Shown piece after piece: positions 36,517-45,397 of a stretch of DNA of 64,000 bases. Each line of letters opens with the position of its first letter. Position 1 is the stretch's first letter. The stretch comes from Caldimonas tepidiphila. GTDB taxonomy: Bacteria; Pseudomonadota; Gammaproteobacteria; Burkholderiales; Burkholderiaceae_C. Below the pieces are notes generated by a model that was given only the letters and a program-made list of their open reading frames with translations, was not told the DNA's origin and did no database searches. Location of the stretch: positions 1-64,000 of the forward strand of contig NZ_QXMG01000032.1 in the NCBI RefSeq assembly GCF_003569765.1, written 5' to 3'. The position numbers were made by a program, and so were the translations under genes.

Positions 36517-36759
36517 GTGTCTTCGAAACCCCCGATCCTGCTCACCAAGAACCCCTGCATCGGCGTGTGCAAGGACGACAAGCGCGAGATCTGCAAGGGC
36601 TGCGGACGCACCCGCGACGAGATCGGGCGCTGGAAGTCGCTGTCGCCCGAGGCGCGGCACGACATCAACCTGCGCGTGCTCGCGACGCAGGGCAAGGAGG
36701 TGCGCAAGCGGCTGCTGCGCGAGATCGCCGAGCAGGCGGAGAAGGACGGCCTCGCCTGA
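36517..36759 (+). CDS. DUF1289 family protein
   Basis: The protein has 80 residues from GTG 36517 (MSSKPPILL). The DUF1289 core is present with four Cys: NPCIGVC, then ICKGCGRTRDEI, then the RWKSLSP helix. The Cys pairs probably bind a metal. The role is unknown; the family is often a stand-alone Fe-S or zinc mini-protein. An alternative start at ATG 36442 would add 25 residues encoded by AT-rich, promoter-like DNA, so it is not used. Confidence 0.85.
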   Translation: MSSKPPILLTKNPCIGVCKDDKREICKGCGRTRDEIGRWKSLSPEARHDINLRVLATQGKEVRKRLLREIAEQAEKDGLA

Positions 36760-36786
36760 GGCGCCCGTCACCCCGCCCGCCGCGGC

Positions 36787-38148
36787 TCAGCGCAGCCCGC
36801 CGAGCGTCTCGATCACGTTGCGCGTGATCACCGGCACCGCCGCGTCGCTGCCGTTGTCGAGCACCTGCGCCCAGTCGGTGGTGCCGGCGGTGAAGACCGT
36901 GCCGCCGCGCCGGTACAGCCCCAGCGTCGCCGTGTGCAGCCCCTGCCAGGGGCCGTGGTGCTCGCGGTGCGGCAGCTCCTGCCAGCCGGGCTCGAGCGGC
37001 CCGGCCGCCAGCGGCACGAAGCCTTCCGGCGTGCCGCACTCGGCCGCGTAGGGCGCGAGCCGCACCAGGCCCTGCTGCGCGTCCGCCCACTCCAGCGGCG
37101 CGCCGTCGCACTCGTAGCCGACCAGCGGCGGCGTCGAGGCCGCGCCGAAGCGCTCCCCGGTGGCCAGCCCCGTGCCCTCGAACACCCAGTGCCCGCCCTG
37201 CTGCACGACGTAGCCCTGCGTCTGGCGCGGCCCGTCCCACCAGCCGCCGCCGTGGCGGTAGCTGACGCCGCTCATGCGGTCCTCGGGGCGGTGCACGCCG
37301 CTCCCGGGCCACCAGTGGTCGAGCGCGCCCTGTGGCCCGCCCTGGTGGCAGACCATCGCGCCGTCGCCGTCGACCAGGTGGATGCGCCACCAGCAGACGT
37401 TGGCGCCGAAGAAGCAGACGTTGCCGCCGCGCTCGATGAACTGTTCCACGTGGTCGCGCATCGGCCCGGTCCAGTACTCGTCATGGCCGACGCTGACGAG
37501 CAGGCGGTGCCGCGCGAGCAGTTCCGGCTCGTGGTGCAGGTCGAGGTCGGCGCAGAACTCCACGTCGTAGCCTCGCCGCGCGAGCCAGTGGATGAAGCGC
37601 GCGTCCCAGTGCGCGAAGGTCTGCCGCGGCGAGCCCGCGTCGTAGTGGTCGGGCGCGCCGAAGGTCTCACCGCCGATGCCGCCGCCCGGGCGCCGCCACG
37701 TCAGCCGTGCACCGGGCGGCTCGGCGCAGCGCGGCGGGCGGTCGTAGAAGCAGCCGCCGCCGGTCCAGTTGTAGGCCTGGTAGGTCGCGAAGGGCAGCCG
37801 GTAGAGCAGCGGGCTGCGCCCCGCGCCGCGCACGACGAACAGCACCGCGGCGCGGTCCATCCAGACGCCGAGCGGCACCGGCTCGCGCTCCTCCTGCAGG
37901 TGCGCGACGTAGACGCCCGAGGGCCAGTGGCGCGGGATGTCGAAGACGTAGGGCGGCCACTGCCAGTCGGTGCAGGCGCTGCCCTCGGGCGCGGCCTCGC
38001 CGGGCAGCCAGTCGCTCGCGTCCATCGCGACGAAGCCGTCTCCCCAGCGGTGGAAGGCGACGCGAAAGCGCGGCGCGTCGGTCGCGACGTGCAGCGTCAG
38101 CGGCCGGCCCGGCGCGATGCTGGGCCGCTCGGGATAGCCGCGGATCAC
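36787..38148 (-). CDS. N,N-dimethylformamidase large-subunit-like protein
   Basis: The protein has 453 residues from GTG 38148, with GGGAG 6 bases upstream. It resembles the C-terminal part of the DMFase large subunit: FATYQAYNWTGGGCFY, a flavodoxin-like core with VSVGHDEYWT (about 220, a conserved Tyr in the family's iron site), GANVCWWRIH, and FTAGTTDWAQVLDN near the end. The N-terminal beta domain has HWPSGVYVAHL. DMFase cleaves N-substituted formamides, but this protein is shorter than the catalytic subunit (about 760 residues) and has no small-subunit gene beside it. Another C-N hydrolysis is plausible. It starts 28 bases after the carbamoyltransferase, so the two form a probable operon. 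Confidence 0.78.
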   Translation of the reverse strand: MIRGYPERPSIAPGRPLTLHVATDAPRFRVAFHRWGDGFVAMDASDWLPGEAAPEGSACTDWQWPPYVFDIPRHWPSGVYVAHLQEEREPVPLGVWMDRAAVLFVVRGAGRSPLLYRLPFATYQAYNWTGGGCFYDRPPRCAEPPGARLTWRRPGGGIGGETFGAPDHYDAGSPRQTFAHWDARFIHWLARRGYDVEFCADLDLHHEPELLARHRLLVSVGHDEYWTGPMRDHVEQFIERGGNVCFFGANVCWWRIHLVDGDGAMVCHQGGPQGALDHWWPGSGVHRPEDRMSGVSYRHGGGWWDGPRQTQGYVVQQGGHWVFEGTGLATGERFGAASTPPLVGYECDGAPLEWADAQQGLVRLAPYAAECGTPEGFVPLAAGPLEPGWQELPHREHHGPWQGLHTATLGLYRRGGTVFTAGTTDWAQVLDNGSDAAVPVITRNVIETLGGLR

Positions 38149-38176
38149 GCCCGGCTCCCGGGGCGTGCGGAAGCAC

Positions 38177-39865
38177 TCATGCGACCGCGTCCGGCTCGTC
38201 GCGCTTGCGCACGAGGTAGGGCGGCATCGCCAGCGCGTGCATCGGCGTGCGGCGGAAGGTCTCGAGCGCCTGCGCCGGCGTCTCGACGATCGGCTCCTCG
38301 CGTCGGTTGAAGGAGGTGTTGAGCAGCACCGGCACGCCGGTGCGCGCGTCGAAGGCCTCCAGCAGGCTGCGCAGGAAGGGGTCGTCGTCGGGGCCCACCG
38401 TCTGCAGCCGCGCGGTGCAGTCCACGTGCGTGACGGCGGGGATGATCCTCGCCGCCTCGGGATGCACGGGCGCGGCGAACTGCATGAAGGGCGAGGGCCG
38501 GCGGATGTCGAAGAAGCGGTCGGCGTGCTCGAGCAGCACGATCGGCGCGAGCGGGCGGAACAGCTCGCGGTCCTTCACGCGCGCGTTGATCCAGTCGCGC
38601 ACCCGGTCGTGGCGCGGGTCGGCGAGGATGCTGCGGTGGCCGAGCGCGCGCGGGCCGAACTCGCTGCCGCCCTGGTAGAGCGCCACCACCTTCGTCTGCG
38701 CGAGCAGGTCCACCATGCGCCCGAGCAGGTCCTCGGGCTTCTCGACGATCAGGTCGTCGGCGGCCTCGAGCGCGGCCTCGATGTCGGCGAGCAAGGGCTC
38801 GGGCCCGAGGTAGTCGCGCGTCCAGCGCCAGTCGCAGGGCTGCTTCAGCAGCTCGGTCAGGCCGTAGACCGCGCAGCCGAGCGAGGTGCCCGCGTCGCTC
38901 GGCGCCGGCGGGATGAAGACGCGCTCGAAGGGCGTCTCGCGCAGCAGCCGGTCGTTGGCCGAGCAGTTCAGGCCGGTGCCGCCGGCGAAGCACAGGTTCT
39001 TCAGCCCGGTCTGCGCGTGCAGCCAGTGCGCGAGCTTCAGAAGCGCCTCCTCGAAGGCGCGCTGGCCCGCCGCGGCGAGGTTGGCGATGTCCTGGAAGCG
39101 CTCGGGATGCGCCGGGTCGAAGCGAAAGCGCGGCCGCACCGCGATGATCTCGCTCCACTCGCGCGGGATCGTCACCCGGCAGCCGTCCACGTCGAGCGGC
39201 GGCAGCCCGAAGGCCTCGGGGTCGCCGTGCGGCGCCAGGCCCATCACCTTGCCCTCGTTGCCCTCGCCGGGGAACATCGCCTGAGTCAGCAGGAAATAGA
39301 ACATGCCCAGGCCCACCGCCGGGCCCGCGTCGCCCTCGTAGAGCTGCTTGTCGAGGCACTCGATGCGGCCGCTGCGGTCGGCGCGGTAGAACGAGGACAC
39401 CTCGCGCCAGTGCCCCGGCACGCCGGCAGCGCCGTCCCAGGCCTCGGTGAAGTCCGACACCGCGCTGCCCTGGCCGTCGACGATCATCACCGCCGCCTCC
39501 TCGAAGGGCGAGGGGTGGAACACGCTGTAGAGGTGCGACAGGTGGTGCGAGATGCGCGCGCGCCTGCAGTCGGGAGACAGGGTCAGCACCTGAGCCAGCT
39601 CCTGCTCGTAGTCGGCGAGGTTGCGGATCTCGGTGTCCGACGAGTAGCACTCGACCAGCGCGTCGACCGGGCGGTCGAGCCCCGGCACCACGCCGCGGTA
39701 GACCTCGCGCAGGTCGCCGAGCTTGCCCCAGTGGTGCTTTTTACGCGTCAACCGTTCCTTCTGGATGCAGCACAGGAGCTGCGAGCCCTGCATCACGCAG
39801 ATGCTGCCGTCCTGCGTGCGGTTGATGCCCACCACCAGCGGGCCGCCCTGATTGCCTGTCACCAT
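38177..39865 (-). CDS. NodU/CmcH-type O-carbamoyltransferase
   Basis: The protein has 562 residues. The Kae1-like domain (about 10-350) has metal ligands H107 and H111 (SHHLSHLYS) and D130 (IVDGQGS), with the spacing of the TobZ family, and FAGGTGLNCSAN. The C-terminal YrdC-like part has GGSEFGPRALGHRSI and NTSFNRREEPIV. It transfers a carbamoyl group from carbamoyl phosphate to a hydroxyl group of a sugar or natural product via carbamoyl-AMP. AAGGGG precedes the ATG by 7 bases. The acceptor is unknown. No polyketide, glycosyltransferase or nod genes lie nearby, so the partner is probably the downstream DMFase-like protein. Confidence 0.88.
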   Translation of the reverse strand: MVTGNQGGPLVVGINRTQDGSICVMQGSQLLCCIQKERLTRKKHHWGKLGDLREVYRGVVPGLDRPVDALVECYSSDTEIRNLADYEQELAQVLTLSPDCRRARISHHLSHLYSVFHPSPFEEAAVMIVDGQGSAVSDFTEAWDGAAGVPGHWREVSSFYRADRSGRIECLDKQLYEGDAGPAVGLGMFYFLLTQAMFPGEGNEGKVMGLAPHGDPEAFGLPPLDVDGCRVTIPREWSEIIAVRPRFRFDPAHPERFQDIANLAAAGQRAFEEALLKLAHWLHAQTGLKNLCFAGGTGLNCSANDRLLRETPFERVFIPPAPSDAGTSLGCAVYGLTELLKQPCDWRWTRDYLGPEPLLADIEAALEAADDLIVEKPEDLLGRMVDLLAQTKVVALYQGGSEFGPRALGHRSILADPRHDRVRDWINARVKDRELFRPLAPIVLLEHADRFFDIRRPSPFMQFAAPVHPEAARIIPAVTHVDCTARLQTVGPDDDPFLRSLLEAFDARTGVPVLLNTSFNRREEPIVETPAQALETFRRTPMHALAMPPYLVRKRDEPDAVA

Positions 39866-40045
39866 CGAACACCCCTTCGCGTTGTCCCAGCCGCTCGGTG
39901 CACGCGGGGCGGGGAGGAGGTCCGGCCGGGCGTGCGCGAAGTGCCGGCGGCAAGCCGCATGCCCCGGGGACGGGGGATGCCCCCCCGGAACGGGCGCCCG
40001 GGCGGGGGGCGGCCGCCGTGTCGGGGCAGGGTGGCGGTCCGGTCC

Positions 40046-40477
40046 TCAGGCGAGCTTCAGGTCCACCTCGATGTTGCCGCGGGTCGCGTTCGAGTAGGGG
40101 CAGACGACGTGCGCCGCCTGCACCAGCTCCTCGGCCTGCGCGCGGTCCATGCCGGGGATGCTGACGGTCATCGCCACCCGGATGCCGAAGCCGTTCGGGA
40201 TCGGGCCGATGCCTACCGCCGAGTCGATCTTCACGTCCGCCGGCAGCGCGATCTGCTTCTGGCCGGCGACGAACTTCATCGCGCCGATGAAGCAGGCGGC
40301 GTAGCCGGCCGCGAACATCTGCTCGGGGTTCACGCCGAAGGCGCCGTTGCCGCCCAGCTCCTTCGGGGTGGTGAGCTTGACGTCGAGCGCGCCGTCGGAC
40401 GAGCGGGCGGTGCCCTCGCGGCCGCCGGTGGCGGTGGCGTGGCCGGTGTAGAGGACGTTCTCGAGCTTCTGCGTCAT
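40046..40477 (-). CDS. ohr: Organic hydroperoxide resistance protein
   Basis: The protein has 143 residues of the OsmC/Ohr family. Peroxidatic Cys62 lies in GYAACFIGA and resolving Cys126 in [12 protein letters not shown]. The conserved Arg in this fold would be in the N-terminal half (GGREGTARS). It reduces organic peroxides using lipoylated proteins. AAGGAAA precedes the ATG. It lies 54 bases after ohrR on the same strand, so both come from the ohrR promoter. Confidence 0.95.
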   Translation of the reverse strand: MTQKLENVLYTGHATATGGREGTARSSDGALDVKLTTPKELGGNGAFGVNPEQMFAAGYAACFIGAMKFVAGQKQIALPADVKIDSAVGIGPIPNGFGIRVAMTVSIPGMDRAQAEELVQAAHVVCPYSNATRGNIEVDLKLA

Positions 40478-40531
40478 GGTGGCTTTCCTTGGGGTCAGGG
40501 GTGGAGGGAAGGTGAAGGAGGGAAAAGGGGC

Positions 40532-41014
40532 CTAGCCGCCGCCGGCGCCGGCGAGCCGCTCGCGCAGCGCGGCGAGGCGCTGGGTGAGCTCGGCGATCTC
40601 CGCCAGGTCGCAGGCGCTGGCGCAGACGACCTGCTCGGGGACCTTCTCGGCCTCGGCCCGCAGCGCGCGGCCCGCGTCCGAGAGCCGCACCCGCACGCGG
40701 CGCTCGTCGGCGCTGTCGCGCTCGCGCCGCACCAGGCCCGCGGCCTCCAGGCGCTTGAGCAGCGGCGTGAGCGTGCCGGAGTCGAGCCGCAGCCGCTCGC
40801 CGAGCGCCGACACCGCGAGCCCGTCGCCCTCCCACAGCACCAGCATCACGAGGTACTGCGGGTAGGTCAGGCCCAGCGGCTCCAGCAGCGGCTTGTAGAG
40901 CTTGGTCATCGCCAGCGACGACGAGTACAGCGCGAAGCACAGCTGCCGGTCCAGCGCGAGCCGGTCGGCGGCAGCGTCGCTGCAGCGCGTCGAGGGGGAG
41001 GCGGGCGAAGTCAT
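40532..41014 (-). CDS. ohrR: MarR-family organic peroxide sensor
   Basis: The protein has 160 residues from ATG 41014 ([11 protein letters not shown]); the longer frame upstream crosses the operator. The sensing Cys26 sits in the family context [21 protein letters not shown]. The winged helix includes [23 protein letters not shown] and [14 protein letters not shown]. Further Cys near the C-terminus (VVCASACDL) could form the disulfide used by two-Cys OhrR proteins. It represses itself and ohr until oxidised by organic peroxides. Confidence 0.93.
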   Translation of the reverse strand: MTSPASPSTRCSDAAADRLALDRQLCFALYSSSLAMTKLYKPLLEPLGLTYPQYLVMLVLWEGDGLAVSALGERLRLDSGTLTPLLKRLEAAGLVRRERDSADERRVRVRLSDAGRALRAEAEKVPEQVVCASACDLAEIAELTQRLAALRERLAGAGGG

Positions 41015-41033
41015 GGCAAGGAATCTAAACGCC

Positions 41034-41070
41034 AAATGGATTGCGGACAATTGAATCGCGTAATCCATTT
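41034..41070 (-). promoter_or_regulatory. OhrR operator
   Basis: AAATGGATT-N19-AATCCATTT is a perfect 9-bp inverted repeat starting 20 bases upstream of the ohrR ATG. The spacer contains GACAATTGAATCGC, close to the ACAATT-AATTGT core bound by OhrR proteins. Autoregulation by OhrR is the natural reading. Confidence 0.7.
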
Positions 41071-41166
41071 CCTCGCAGGGGCGATGCCCTCGGCGCGGGG
41101 ACGCTGGTGCCGGCCCTATGATGGACCTCCCCCTTCCCGCCACCGCACAGCACAGGATCCGGACCC

Positions 41167-41940
41167 TTGGGTCGCCGACTTGCCGATGCCCGCGCCCGGC
41201 TGTACCGCCAGCTCGAGCCCTCCGCCCGCGCGGAACCGGGCCTCTCGGCGCTCAACCGGCTGATCGTCTCGGTCATCCTGATCTCCGTCGCGGTCGCCGT
41301 GCTCGAGACCGAGCCGCTCGTCGCCCGCGGCCGCGAGGCGCTGTTCTGGTGGATCGAGCTCGCGATCGGGCTGTTCTTCGGGATCGAGTACCTGCTGCGG
41401 GTCTGGGTCAGCGCGGAGGACCCGGACCAGGGCGGCGGCCTGCGGGGCCGCCTGCGCTACATGGCGTCCCCCGCGGCGCTGCTCGACCTGCTGGCCATCG
41501 CGCCCCTGCTGTTCCTGGCGATCGGCCCGCAGGCCTACATGCTGAGGCTGGCGCGGCTGGGCCGCTTCTCCGGCGCGATCGACGCCGTCAGCGAGGCCCT
41601 GCACTCGCGCCGCTTCGAGCTGCTGGCCAGCATCGGCTTCGCGCTCGGGCTGCTGCTGCTCACCTCCACGCTGATGTACATCCTCGAGGCCGAGGCGCAA
41701 CCCGAGGTGTTCGGCAGCATCCCGCGGGCGATGTGGTGGTCGGTGGTCACGCTCACCACCGTGGGCTACGGCGACAGCTACCCGGTGACCGCGGCCGGCC
41801 GCATCCTGGCGGGGCTGACCGCGGTGACGGGCATCGGCCTGATCGCGATGCCCACCGGCATCCTGGCTGCGGCCTTCAGCGATGCGCTGCAGGCGCGGCG
41901 GGAGAGGGAGCGGCGGCAGGACGGGGGAGAGCAGCGGTAG
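41167..41940 (+). CDS. Voltage-gated-type potassium channel (six-TM)
   Basis: The protein has 257 residues from TTG 41167, with a weak AGGAT upstream; the start is not certain. Transmembrane segments are at about 31-47, 59-80, 102-118, 152-172 and 207-230. The pore loop carries the selectivity filter TVGYGD (198-203). An S4-like segment (about 124-137) has Arg spaced every third residue (RLARLGR), but fewer charges than strongly voltage-gated channels. There is no RCK or cyclic-nucleotide domain. It is an inner-membrane K+ channel, divergent from ohrR. Confidence 0.88.
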   Translation: MGRRLADARARLYRQLEPSARAEPGLSALNRLIVSVILISVAVAVLETEPLVARGREALFWWIELAIGLFFGIEYLLRVWVSAEDPDQGGGLRGRLRYMASPAALLDLLAIAPLLFLAIGPQAYMLRLARLGRFSGAIDAVSEALHSRRFELLASIGFALGLLLLTSTLMYILEAEAQPEVFGSIPRAMWWSVVTLTTVGYGDSYPVTAAGRILAGLTAVTGIGLIAMPTGILAAAFSDALQARRERERRQDGGEQR

Positions 41941-42049
41941 GCCGGGCCGAGGGGCTTCCCGCCGCGGGGCCGGGCCACGTGTGGGGGCGCACAGGCAGGG
42001 CCGCCGCCCAGGCTCGCTCGGCGAGCGAGCCAGCGCGAGAGGCCCGCCC

Positions 42050-45000
42050 TCACGCTGCCCGCAGCACGCTGTATTCGCTGAACAGTCGCGCCGGCAGCGG
42101 CGCGGCCAGCCGCCACACGATGCTCATCGGCCGGTCGCCCTCGATCGTCTCGGGGTAGACCTCGCCGCAGGCGCGGTAGGGCTCGTCCCTGCGGGGACGC
42201 ACGAAGAGCTGGAAGCGCCAGCCGTTGCCCGGGGCATCGAGATAACGGCGCCCCGCCTTCGTGTCGGGGCCGGCGCTGTTCTGCGTCTGCCAGTGGAAGC
42301 GCCCGGTGCTGATCGCGTAGTCGTGGTAGGCGATGCGGTCGTGGTAGCCCTCGCTCTTGTCGAGCGTGACGAAGAGCAGCTCGGTCCTGCGCTCGTGCAG
42401 CGCCAGCACGCCGGCTTGGAAGGGCGCGCGCCGCGTCGCGCGGAGCCAGCCGACGGCGGTCAGGATCTCGCGGATGCCGTATGCGGCGTGAAGGCACAGC
42501 GGCAGGTCCTCCAGGCCGGGCACCGGGGTGGCGGCGAGCGTGCTGCGCGCCTGCAGCAGCTCGGCCAGCTCGGCGAGTTCTTCACAAACCGGCGGGTGCG
42601 CCGCCAGCCGGGCGAGGAACTCGGCGTGGCCCGCCGCCTCGCGCCGGCCGCCGTCGATCTGGTAGGCCAGCATCTGCACCCGCAGCGCGTCTTCCGCCGT
42701 CAGTTCGGCGCCGTGCCCTGCACCGTCGCGGCCGAGCCGCGCCCAGAAGTCGAGCCGGCGCCCGTCGTCACCATGCAGCAGGCCGGCGAGGCGCCGGCTG
42801 AAATAGTCCTCCTCGGGGCCGGGCTCGGCGGCGACCAGCAGCCCGGCGTCGCGCTTCAGGCTGGTCCAGCCGCTGCGCCCCTTGTCGCGGTACACGTCCT
42901 CCAGATCCAGCGCCTGCTGGTGCAGGAAGTCCGCCAGCCGCAGATTCGCGCGGCCGTGCAGCGCGACGTGGCTGCGCAGCTCTGCGGTGAGACGGCGCCA
43001 GTTCTGCTGCGTGAGCTCGCGCAGCGAGCGCAGCACCTGCTCGCGCGTCTGCTTCTGCAGGTGCAGATGGCAGCCGGGCGGCAGGCTGCCGAAGCCGTGC
43101 TCCACCGCTTCCTGCAGCGCGCGGCGCGGCAGCCCGGTGAGGCCGGAGAGCAGGCGGTCGAAGCGGAACTCGGTGCGGTGCTGCCCGACGAAGTCGAGCA
43201 CCAGGCAGCTCTCCTTGCCGGGCGACAGGCGCAGGCCGCGGCCGATCTGCTGCTGGAACAGCACCGGGCTCTGCGTCGGGCGCAGCAGCAGCAGCGTGTC
43301 CACCATCGGCAGATCCACGCCCTCGTTGTAGAGGTCCACCGTGACGAGCGCGCAGAGCTCCCCGCTCATCAGCCGCTGCGGCGCGCGGCGGCGTTCCTCG
43401 TCGGGGGTGCCGCCTACGACGCAGGCGGCCGGCAGGCCCGCGCGGTTGAGCTGCGCGGTCATGAACTCGGCATGCGCCACCGAGACGCAGAACACCAGCG
43501 CCTTGGAGCGGCGCGGGTCGCCCGCCAGCCGCTGCCACTCCCGGATCGCGAGGCGGGCGCGGACGTCGTTGCCGGTGACGAGCTTGTCGATCGCCTCGCG
43601 CTCGCCGGCACGCTCCCAGGGCACGGCCGAGAAATCGGTGTCGTCGTCGCAGCCGTAGTACTCGAAGGGCGCGAGCAGTTGCAGGTCGAGCGCATGCCAC
43701 AGCCGCATCTCGACCGCCGGGCTGCCGTCGGGCCGCGCATCGAAGTAGCCGGCGATCGGCTGGCCGTCGCTGCGCTCGGGCGTGGCGGTGAGGCCGAGCA
43801 GCACGCGCGGCCGCACCGCGGTGACAAAGGCATGAAAACGCTCGCCCGCGAGGCGGTGGCATTCGTCGATCACGACGGTGTGCCAGTGATCGGCGCCGCA
43901 GCGGTGCAGCAGCTCGCGGCTGTGCAGGCTGTCGATGGTGGCGAAGAGGTGCTGGTGCTGCTCGGGGTGGTGGGCGCCGGTGAGGAGGTCTCCGAACTCG
44001 GGGTCGCGCAGCACCTCGCGATAGGTGCGCAACGCCTGGCGCAGGATCTCCTCGCGGTGCGCAACGAAGAGCAGGCGCGGCCGGCCGCCCTCGCGCCGGC
44101 AGGTGTCGCGGTAGTCGAAGGCGGCCACCATCGTCTTGCCGGTGCCGGTCGCCGCGACGAGGAGGTTGCGCCAGCGGCCGTGCGCGCGCTCGGCGGCGAG
44201 CTGTTCCAGCATGTCCTGCTGGTAGGTCTTGGGTTGCAGGTCGAAGAAGCCCGGCGTCACGGCGGGCGCCTCGCCCGCCTCGCGGCGCAGGGCGAGCCGC
44301 AGCGCCTGCCGGTGCTCCTCGCGCTCCGGGTCGTAGGGCTGGAATTCGCTGTCCTGCCACAGCGTCTCGAAATGCGCGGCGGCGCGGGCGAAGAGCGGGC
44401 CCTGGCTGCGCTCGGCGAGTTTCACGGTCCACTCCAGCCCGCCGGTGAGCGCCGCGCCCGAGAGGTTGGCGCTGCCGACATAAGCCGAGCCGAAGCCCGT
44501 GCGGCGGTGGAACAGCCAGGCCTTGGCGTGCAGCCGCGTGCGGCGCCCGTCGAGCGAGACGCGCACCTCGCAGCCGGGCAGGCGCGCGAGCGTGTCGAGC
44601 GCGCGGATCTCGGTCGCGCCGGTGTAGGTGGTGGTCAGCACGCGGATGCGCGTGGCGGTCTGCCCGTCGGCCGCAAGCGCGGTGATCTGCCGCAGCACGT
44701 CCTCCAGCTTGCGCACGCCGGAGACGGTGATGAAGCTCACGAGGATGTCTACCCGGTCGGTGGAGGCGAGTTCGCGGCGGATCTCCTGCAGCAGCGAGGG
44801 CGAGCCCTTGCCGACGGTGAAGAGCCAGGGCAGGGCGAGACCGGTTTCGGGCGGCTCGGGCCGCGGGCTGCGACCGATGGCGGCAAGACGGCGCGGCGGC
44901 GCCGCGATCAGGTCGATGAGCTCGGCTGCAGGGTGAGGCGAGGACGATGCGCCCTCCTGGGGGGTCAGGCGCTGGCGCAGCGAGACCAGCAGCGAGTTGA

Positions 45001-45205
45001 CGAGCTCGAGCTGGCGTTGCGCCCGGTCGGCGCCGTCACCGCCCAGGTCCTCCAGGATCGCGCCGAGCTGGCGCGCGAGGGCGTCCACGAGCAGGGCCGA
45101 GGCTTCGTGCGGGGTCGCCGGGTGAAGCTCGGCCTGCGCCGGATCGATGCGCGTGGCGAGGCCTTCGGTGAGCAGGAGGTCGTAGAGGCCGGAGGGGAGG
45201 GGCAT
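42050..45205 (-). CDS. PLD-like nuclease / SF2 helicase / DUF3427 protein
   Basis: The protein has 1051 residues. An N-terminal helical region (about 1-110) precedes a phospholipase-D-like nuclease (about 125-290) with one HxK motif, H226-A-K228, followed by GSANLSG. The DEAD/DEAH helicase part has Walker A ATGTGKT (about 352), DECH (447-450), TATPERSDG and motif VI QQIGRGLR (about 651). The C-terminal DUF3427 domain (about 780-1051) ends in a beta-rich region (YPETIEGDRPMSIVW). Proteins of this build sit in many defence islands and act on DNA, but no accepted partner is adjacent. A nucleic-acid defence or repair role is inferred. No clear RBS is seen before the ATG. Confidence 0.85.
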   Translation of the reverse strand: MPLPSGLYDLLLTEGLATRIDPAQAELHPATPHEASALLVDALARQLGAILEDLGGDGADRAQRQLELVNSLLVSLRQRLTPQEGASSSPHPAAELIDLIAAPPRRLAAIGRSPRPEPPETGLALPWLFTVGKGSPSLLQEIRRELASTDRVDILVSFITVSGVRKLEDVLRQITALAADGQTATRIRVLTTTYTGATEIRALDTLARLPGCEVRVSLDGRRTRLHAKAWLFHRRTGFGSAYVGSANLSGAALTGGLEWTVKLAERSQGPLFARAAAHFETLWQDSEFQPYDPEREEHRQALRLALRREAGEAPAVTPGFFDLQPKTYQQDMLEQLAAERAHGRWRNLLVAATGTGKTMVAAFDYRDTCRREGGRPRLLFVAHREEILRQALRTYREVLRDPEFGDLLTGAHHPEQHQHLFATIDSLHSRELLHRCGADHWHTVVIDECHRLAGERFHAFVTAVRPRVLLGLTATPERSDGQPIAGYFDARPDGSPAVEMRLWHALDLQLLAPFEYYGCDDDTDFSAVPWERAGEREAIDKLVTGNDVRARLAIREWQRLAGDPRRSKALVFCVSVAHAEFMTAQLNRAGLPAACVVGGTPDEERRRAPQRLMSGELCALVTVDLYNEGVDLPMVDTLLLLRPTQSPVLFQQQIGRGLRLSPGKESCLVLDFVGQHRTEFRFDRLLSGLTGLPRRALQEAVEHGFGSLPPGCHLHLQKQTREQVLRSLRELTQQNWRRLTAELRSHVALHGRANLRLADFLHQQALDLEDVYRDKGRSGWTSLKRDAGLLVAAEPGPEEDYFSRRLAGLLHGDDGRRLDFWARLGRDGAGHGAELTAEDALRVQMLAYQIDGGRREAAGHAEFLARLAAHPPVCEELAELAELLQARSTLAATPVPGLEDLPLCLHAAYGIREILTAVGWLRATRRAPFQAGVLALHERRTELLFVTLDKSEGYHDRIAYHDYAISTGRFHWQTQNSAGPDTKAGRRYLDAPGNGWRFQLFVRPRRDEPYRACGEVYPETIEGDRPMSIVWRLAAPLPARLFSEYSVLRAA

Positions 45206-45397
45206 GGGCGGGGCTCAGGAGTGAGACCGCGACATGCTACGGCGCTGCCTTTGCAGGAAACCGACACTTCAGGTTTGTCACTGATCGTGGCGGCAGAGGA
45301 TCGGCCTCCATGAGCAAAGGCCGCGCGGTTCGCTTTCTCCAAAGGCAAGTCGGGCGCTACCGGTCGTCCCGGTGCACCCAGCAGCACAATTCCGGTG

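Noticed and set aside
41882-45313. 1143-residue plus-strand frame opposite the helicase gene
   Set aside because: Low-complexity antisense frame; the minus strand has intact Walker and DECH motifs.
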